Part shown: positions 6,120 to 9,451 of the stretch, piece after piece
How positions within the stretch are numbered: the stretch's first letter is position 1
Layout of the letters: each line of letters starts with the position of its first letter
The notes under the pieces: generated by a model
Told to the model about the DNA's origin: nothing
Database searches by the model: none
What the model saw: only the letters and a program-made list of their open reading frames with translations
Translations under genes and position numbers: made by a program
Source: CAJBVG01 sp943360385
GTDB lineage: Bacteria > Bacteroidota > Bacteroidia > Sphingobacteriales > Sphingobacteriaceae
Direction: 5' to 3'
Assembly: GCA_943360385.1 (NCBI GenBank)
Contig: CALRIM020000122.1
Coordinates: 1 to 9,451, forward strand
Length of the DNA stretch: 9,451 nt

Positions 6120-7322
6120 ATGACACCAACAGAAAAAATAGTTTCAGATTTATGTAAAGACAGTTTCCTTTCCTTTTGGAGTTTTCCAAACCCAATTGGG
6201 AAAAAAGGGAAAGAACTTTGTGATTTGCTGGTCATTTGTGACCCTGACATAATAATATTTTCCGTAAAAGATATTTCAATAAAGGAAAGCGGTGACATTG
6301 ATGTAGATATTGAGAGATGGCTTAAAAGAGCAATTGAAAGTTCAGTTGACCAAATTTATGGCGCAGAAAGAATAATAAGTTTAAGGGAAGAAATTTTCTT
6401 AAGTGATAATAAAACTAAAATTAAACTACCTGAAAAGGGAATAAGAAATATATATAGAGTTGCTGTTGCTTTTGGACGAGGAGACAAGTATCCATTAAAA
6501 TATGGCGACTTGGGCAAAGGCTTTGTTCACGTTTTAGACGAAAAATCAATTCATATTATTCTAAAGGAACTGGATACAATAACTGACTTTACAGACTATC
6601 TAAAAGCTAAAGAAGAATTCACAAAATTAGGTGTAAAGCATATCGCATTTTCCAACGAAGATATGCTCGCTCTATACCTTCAAAACGGGCTCTCATTTCC
6701 TGAACCAGACAAAATATTGTTATATGTTATGGATGAAATGTGGGAAGGTTACTACAACTCTGATGAGTATAAACTAGAAAAAGAAGAAAATAAACCTAGT
6801 TATATTTGGGATGGCATAATTGAAACGATGCATAATGATTTTGAAAATGGGCAGACTATCTATTCAAAATCGAGAGAGGAAATTGAATTGTCTGTTCGCC
6901 AAATGAATAAAGAAAATAGGTTTGGAAGACGACAGCTAAGTAAATCATTACAAGAGATAATTGGAGTAGGCGATGGAACTATAACACCTAATTCAAGAAT
7001 TGTAAAAGCACAAATAGAAGGCTCTCCTGTTTATGTTTTTTTGACAAGACCATTTGAACAAAGAGAGAGCAGACTAAAAGAGTTGCAAATTAGGTGTATG
7101 GTTGGCAGACAAATGTATAAGGACTCTGCAATAGTTATTGGTATTGCAACAGAAAAGTATGAAAAGGATAAGGGCTTTTCTTTGGACATTTGTTATTTTC
7201 ACCTTCCAGAATGGACAGAAGAAATGGAAAAAAGAGTTAATGAAGCAAAAGAAGAATTAGGAATGTACAAGAATACAAAATGGACAAGAGTTTCTCCTGA
7301 TGGAAAGAAGCACTACGGCTAA
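6120..7322 (+). CDS. Uncharacterised protein with PD-(D/E)XK-nuclease-like N-terminus
   Basis: This is a 400-residue soluble protein with no signal peptide or membrane helix. The N-terminus resembles a PD-(D/E)XK nuclease core: FPNPIGKKGKELCDLLV at 22-38, with Glu32 and Asp35 as candidate metal ligands, followed by a hydrophobic strand and IIIFSVKD at 44-51. The usual acidic residue of (D/E)xK is Ser48, with Lys50 in the catalytic-lysine position and Asp51 after it. A helix with ERWLKRAIESSVDQIYGAERII (residues 65-86) follows, which I associate with a group of uncharacterised bacterial proteins. Residues 130-165 contain GKGFVHVLDEKS and a charged segment; the C-terminal half has no motif I can name. 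A nucleic-acid or defence role is inference from fold only. The stop codon lies inside an attC-like site. Neighbours are unrelated, so it may be a single-gene cassette. Confidence 0.7.
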   Translation: MTPTEKIVSDLCKDSFLSFWSFPNPIGKKGKELCDLLVICDPDIIIFSVKDISIKESGDIDVDIERWLKRAIESSVDQIYGAERIISLREEIFLSDNKTKIKLPEKGIRNIYRVAVAFGRGDKYPLKYGDLGKGFVHVLDEKSIHIILKELDTITDFTDYLKAKEEFTKLGVKHIAFSNEDMLALYLQNGLSFPEPDKILLYVMDEMWEGYYNSDEYKLEKEENKPSYIWDGIIETMHNDFENGQTIYSKSREEIELSVRQMNKENRFGRRQLSKSLQEIIGVGDGTITPNSRIVKAQIEGSPVYVFLTRPFEQRESRLKELQIRCMVGRQMYKDSAIVIGIATEKYEKDKGFSLDICYFHLPEWTEEMEKRVNEAKEELGMYKNTKWTRVSPDGKKHYG

Positions 7323-7393
7323 CATACGATTGGCAAAAGAGGATCTTTAGTACTAGTTAATTCTATCCATCGCCAGATCCAAAAACGTTAGAG
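7317..7393 (+). other. attC-like recombination site candidate
   Basis: The sequence can be laid out as an integron attC site: R'' GGCTAAC (7317-7323), L'' TTGG (7330-7333), L' CCAA (7379-7382) and R' GTTAGAG (7387-7393). CTAAC pairs with GTTAG and TTGG with CCAA, with spacers of six and four bases. An alternative inner stem is GGATCT (7341-7346) with AGATCC (7375-7380). The upstream stop codon TAA lies within R'', as in many gene cassettes. Against this, the outer two base pairs of R''/R' do not match, the pairing boxes are short, and no second site is seen upstream. Confidence 0.4.
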
Positions 7394-7401
7394 GAGATTT
7401 T

Positions 7402-7460
7402 ATGCATACGACATAAATAACGATGGAATTTTTGACATTTTTTTGTTACGAAGTATGCAT
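7402..7460. repeat. Inverted repeat ATGCATAC / GTATGCAT
   Basis: ATGCATAC at 7402-7409 and GTATGCAT at 7453-7460 are perfect 8-bp inverted arms around a 43-bp T-rich interior. The interior includes a smaller TAAC/GTTA pair. No gene occupies it. It could be an operator-like site, a hairpin or a remnant of an element. Confidence 0.5.
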
Positions 7461-7492
7461 GTGAAAGACAGAAGATTAACGCCCTATATATG

Positions 7493-7500
7493 TACATTTG
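7493..7500 (+). promoter_or_regulatory. Possible -7 promoter element for the membrane-protein gene
   Basis: TACATTTG matches the TAnnTTTG consensus exactly, but no TTG is present at the expected distance upstream. If used, it would give a leader of about 95 bases to the ATG at 7601, including the palindrome at 7535-7544. A chance match is quite possible in this AT-rich gap. Confidence 0.3.
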
Positions 7501-7534
7501 CAATAGGTAGTGTTTCGTATTACATGGATCTCCC

Positions 7535-7544
7535 GATAGCTATC
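7535..7544. repeat. GATAGCTATC palindrome
   Basis: This is a perfect 10-bp palindrome preceded by CCC and followed by TTTAAAAATTTAA. It looks like half of a CCCGATAGCTATCGGG hairpin, which I recall as a common terminator-like repeat in Bacteroidota, with the right GGG replaced by TTT. The stem is short and without a loop, so termination activity is doubtful. Confidence 0.4.
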
Positions 7545-7600
7545 TTTAAAAATTTAATTGTTTTAGAATAACACATCCAATTATATTTAATTAAGAAAAC

Positions 7601-8158
7601 ATGGAAAACCTACAATTTTCAAAGATAAAAGCCATTATTATCGGCATTGTAATAATATTTATTTTTGGTTTCCTTTTTTGGGAGCATTTTAATGGAGGAG
7701 TTACTAGTCATCATATTCTTCAACAAAAGGACCTTCCATCCATCTCAAATTGGTGGAGTGGACTATTATTACCGTTGCTTACTTGGTTTCTTTTGAGTAG
7801 GGTTGAAAAGAGATTTGTGGAGAAAAAATCTAAGGAACCAAATATCAATAACACGAATAATAGGATTTTTTTGGTTTTTTTGGCTGGGTTAGTTTTTGGC
7901 ATTTTACTCTCTATTTCTTTTACCTATGAGTTTAAACCTTTCTTAGATAATACGCTTTATTTTTTAATTGTACTCAGCTTTGTTATCCCTGTATTTTACT
8001 CAGAATTTATGTTAGGTTTTATTCTTGGAATGACCTACACCTTTGGAGCAATAATTCCTTCTGTATTTATACTGATAATAGCTGGTATTGGACTAATCGC
8101 CTATAAACTTATCAGACCAATTATTTTTGGTTTGGTAGCTAGACTAAAGAAAAGTTAA
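7601..8158 (+). CDS. Multi-pass membrane protein of unknown function
   Basis: This 185-residue protein is mostly hydrophobic, with five or six predicted helices near residues 9-28, 49-65, 88-107, 117-134, 137-155 and 153-172. The two last may be one long hairpin. A polar loop at about 66-87 is rich in Lys, Glu and Asn. After the first helix comes GGVTSHHILQQKDLPSISNWW (30-50), then LLLPLLTWFLL. I recall similar SHH-x-L-x-x-K-D-L-P-x-I-S-N-W-W segments in other uncharacterised membrane proteins, so it is probably a real conserved family, but I cannot name a function. The start ATG at 7601 follows an AT-rich leader without Shine-Dalgarno sequence and precedes the first helix by nine residues. 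It stands alone: 278 bp after the nuclease-like gene and convergent with the T9SS-cargo gene. Confidence 0.75.
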   Translation: MENLQFSKIKAIIIGIVIIFIFGFLFWEHFNGGVTSHHILQQKDLPSISNWWSGLLLPLLTWFLLSRVEKRFVEKKSKEPNINNTNNRIFLVFLAGLVFGILLSISFTYEFKPFLDNTLYFLIVLSFVIPVFYSEFMLGFILGMTYTFGAIIPSVFILIIAGIGLIAYKLIRPIIFGLVARLKKS

Positions 8159-8207
8159 TAATTGTTTTTAAATATATCGATTAATCACAGTTAATTCCTA
8201 ATCCTGA

Positions 8208-8237
8208 TAGTGAGCGAACCTGTATATTCGCTTACTA
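8208..8237. terminator. Bidirectional hairpin between convergent genes
   Basis: TAGTGAGCGAA (8208-8218) pairs with TTCGCTTACTA (8227-8237) around the 8-base loop CCTGTATA, giving an 11-bp stem with one G-T pair. It lies between the stop codons of two convergent genes (8158 and 8288). It has no long U-tract on either strand, only AT-rich flanks, so the terminator role is inferred from position and stem. Confidence 0.65.
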
Positions 8238-8277
8238 ATTAATCCAAAGTCAATCGTTCAAATTAATCAATTGTCCA

Positions 8278-8298
8278 AATTGAATTCTTAATTCTTAA
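8278..8298 (-). repeat. Weak heptamer array F (TTCTTAA type) over the T9SS gene stop
   Basis: TTCTTAA is repeated twice in tandem (8285-8298) after a diverged unit AATTGAA (8278-8284). Read on the - strand, the repeat covers the last codons and stop of the T9SS-cargo gene. Upstream bases to 8241 look like mixed remnants of GTCCAAA and TCAATTA units. With only two clear units, this is the weakest of the arrays. Confidence 0.4.
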
Positions 8299-9451
8299 CA
8301 ACCTTCCTAAAACTTTCCCCTTTCTCTCCAACCATTTTCACCGTATAAATTCCTGATGGTAGATCTGAAATATCGATTTTTCTGTTTTCGATTTTCCCAT
8401 TTCCGATAACCTCCCCAAGCATATTGTAAACACTATAGCTTTGGAAGTTTTCTTTGGAATCTATGGTAAGTATTCCAGAGGTTGGGTTAGGGTAGAGGGT
8501 GATGTTTGTGGTATTGTTTTTTATAATGTTATTATTTGAATTTAGTGCTATACTGCTTTCATTATAAATGTAACATAATCTATTCTCTCTAGAGAAAAAG
8601 TATTTATTGTTTTCTTCATCAACACTAATAAAACGGAATCCATTAGTTTTCATTATTGAGTTATCTTTGTTGAAATTCAAGTCAAATGTTAATGATTGAA
8701 TATTAAATCTATAAACACCACTATAAAAAGTATTCATCCAAATATTATCATTTTTATCAATACATAATACTGTTGAATTTAATTCAGCTTGAAAAGTTGA
8801 GGGAAGTGCATATGATGTTTTTGTATTCGCGGATAAATTATATATTATAAATTCTGTGTTAATGTTTTTAAGTGTGTATACCAGAGAATTTATACTTTTA
8901 ATATATCTTATACAATCTATTGACCTAGTTTCATTAATGGTAGTATTTAGTACAATGAATTTATTTTCAACTAGCGCAATTCCCTTGTCGGTACCTACCC
9001 ATGTATTATTGTTTTGATCGTTTGCAAAAGTGAATAAATCAATTATGGGACTGTTTGTTGGTAAGGTATATGTATCCCAACTTAATAAATTTTGATTGTA
9101 ACTTAAAATCTTGGTTTTACATAAAAATTGTACCTCATTGGTACTGCTCACACTCATAATATTTACACTAATAGTGTTAGCAAAATTGGTTGGATTTGGG
9201 AAATCGATATGTTCAAGCTCAGTATCGTTGTCGAATAATTCGTATAATTTCGCTTTTTTGTAATACCATATTTTCCCATTATTATCTACTGTACAAGTAG
9301 CAAAATATGTTTTTTTTAAAGGTGTAGGGTCGTTTATATTACTATATTTAATATTACTTCTAGTTTGATGAAATATATTCATACCATCTCCAATAATATT
9401 TACTCCATTCTTTCCAAAAGCAGCATTCCATACAGATTCTTCTGGATCATA
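8288..9451 (-). CDS. T9SS-exported beta-propeller protein, C-terminal part (5' truncated by window)
   Basis: The - strand frame stays open to the right edge, beyond the ATG at 9382. The 23 codons upstream (beginning YDPEESVWNAAFGKNG) read as protein, so the gene is longer and its N-terminus is missing. About 387 residues are visible. The first 300 hold loosely repeated propeller-blade motifs: NNGKIWYYKKAKLYEL, NNTWVGTDKGIALVENK, NDNIWMNTFYSGVYRFN and NNKYFFSRENRLCYIYN. They resemble two-component-regulator propeller repeats. The last 71 residues are a T9SS type A sorting domain: ITLYPNPTSGILTID, VYNMLGEVI, DISDLPSGIYTVKM and a terminal FRKVVKN. The protein is therefore probably exported through the outer membrane and anchored or released at the cell surface. 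The ligand or enzymatic partner is unknown. It converges with the membrane-protein gene and shares its hairpin terminator. Confidence 0.88.
   Translation of the reverse strand, partial: YDPEESVWNAAFGKNGVNIIGDGMNIFHQTRSNIKYSNINDPTPLKKTYFATCTVDNNGKIWYYKKAKLYELFDNDTELEHIDFPNPTNFANTISVNIMSVSSTNEVQFLCKTKILSYNQNLLSWDTYTLPTNSPIIDLFTFANDQNNNTWVGTDKGIALVENKFIVLNTTINETRSIDCIRYIKSINSLVYTLKNINTEFIIYNLSANTKTSYALPSTFQAELNSTVLCIDKNDNIWMNTFYSGVYRFNIQSLTFDLNFNKDNSIMKTNGFRFISVDEENNKYFFSRENRLCYIYNESSIALNSNNNIIKNNTTNITLYPNPTSGILTIDSKENFQSYSVYNMLGEVIGNGKIENRKIDISDLPSGIYTVKMVGEKGESFRKVVKN

Noticed and set aside
6038..6298. An 86-codon open frame on the - strand over the start of the nuclease-like gene
   Set aside because: It overlaps the conserved N-terminal motifs of the + strand gene and crosses the repeat-bearing leader; no protein features support it.
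7392..7416. AGGAG followed by a five-codon frame ATG CAT ACG ACA TAA
   Set aside because: It looks like a Shine-Dalgarno and mini-ORF, but the peptide would be four residues, and the ATG is part of the ATGCATAC inverted-repeat arm.
5985..7595. Similar AT-rich strings (AATTATAT...TTTAATT) before and after the nuclease-like gene as target-site duplications
   Set aside because: The match is inexact and low-complexity, as expected by chance in AT-rich gaps, and no transposase or terminal inverted repeats are present.

Overview
This window looks like a chromosomal segment of an AT-rich member of the Bacteroidota. Several signs agree: a C-terminal type IX secretion (T9SS) sorting domain, a DUF5686-type outer-membrane protein, a TAnnTTTG promoter element, genes starting without obvious Shine-Dalgarno sequences, and a long Lgt of the kind I associate with this phylum. 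Class or genus cannot be resolved from what is visible.

Layout. Positions 1-5022 are a compact block on the + strand, mostly housekeeping: the 3' part of a DUF5686 outer-membrane protein, mtaB (tRNA ms2t6A synthesis), lgt (lipoprotein diacylglyceryl transferase), a GtrA-like membrane protein and an inositol-monophosphatase-family enzyme. lgt and gtrA overlap by 17 bp, and the phosphatase ATG directly follows the gtrA stop, so these three are probably one translationally coupled unit. mtaB has its own near-leaderless promoter 18 bp behind the DUF5686 gene.

Positions 5023-8160 are accessory in character, with three + strand genes I cannot place in a pathway: a small exported protein, a 400-residue protein with a PD-(D/E)XK-nuclease-like N-terminus, and a five- to six-helix membrane protein. 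They are separated by AT-rich gaps of 200-280 bp. The stop codon of the nuclease-like gene lies inside a sequence that can be read as an integron attC-like site (R''/L''/L'/R' boxes, about 75 bp), and TTGGC-CA motifs precede the gene. This makes it a candidate single cassette, without visible integrase or partner site.

Positions 8160-9451 hold a convergent junction with a bidirectional hairpin, then a - strand gene for a beta-propeller protein ending in a T9SS type A sorting domain. Its frame runs open off the right edge.

The most striking structure not explained by genes is a set of degenerate tandem repeats in four intergenic gaps. Their unit sequences differ (ATTAACA, CTCAATA, TTGTAGC, TTAATCG, AGTCCAA, and a weak TTCTTAA), but the unit length is always 7 bp. 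Several touch or overlap a start or stop codon.
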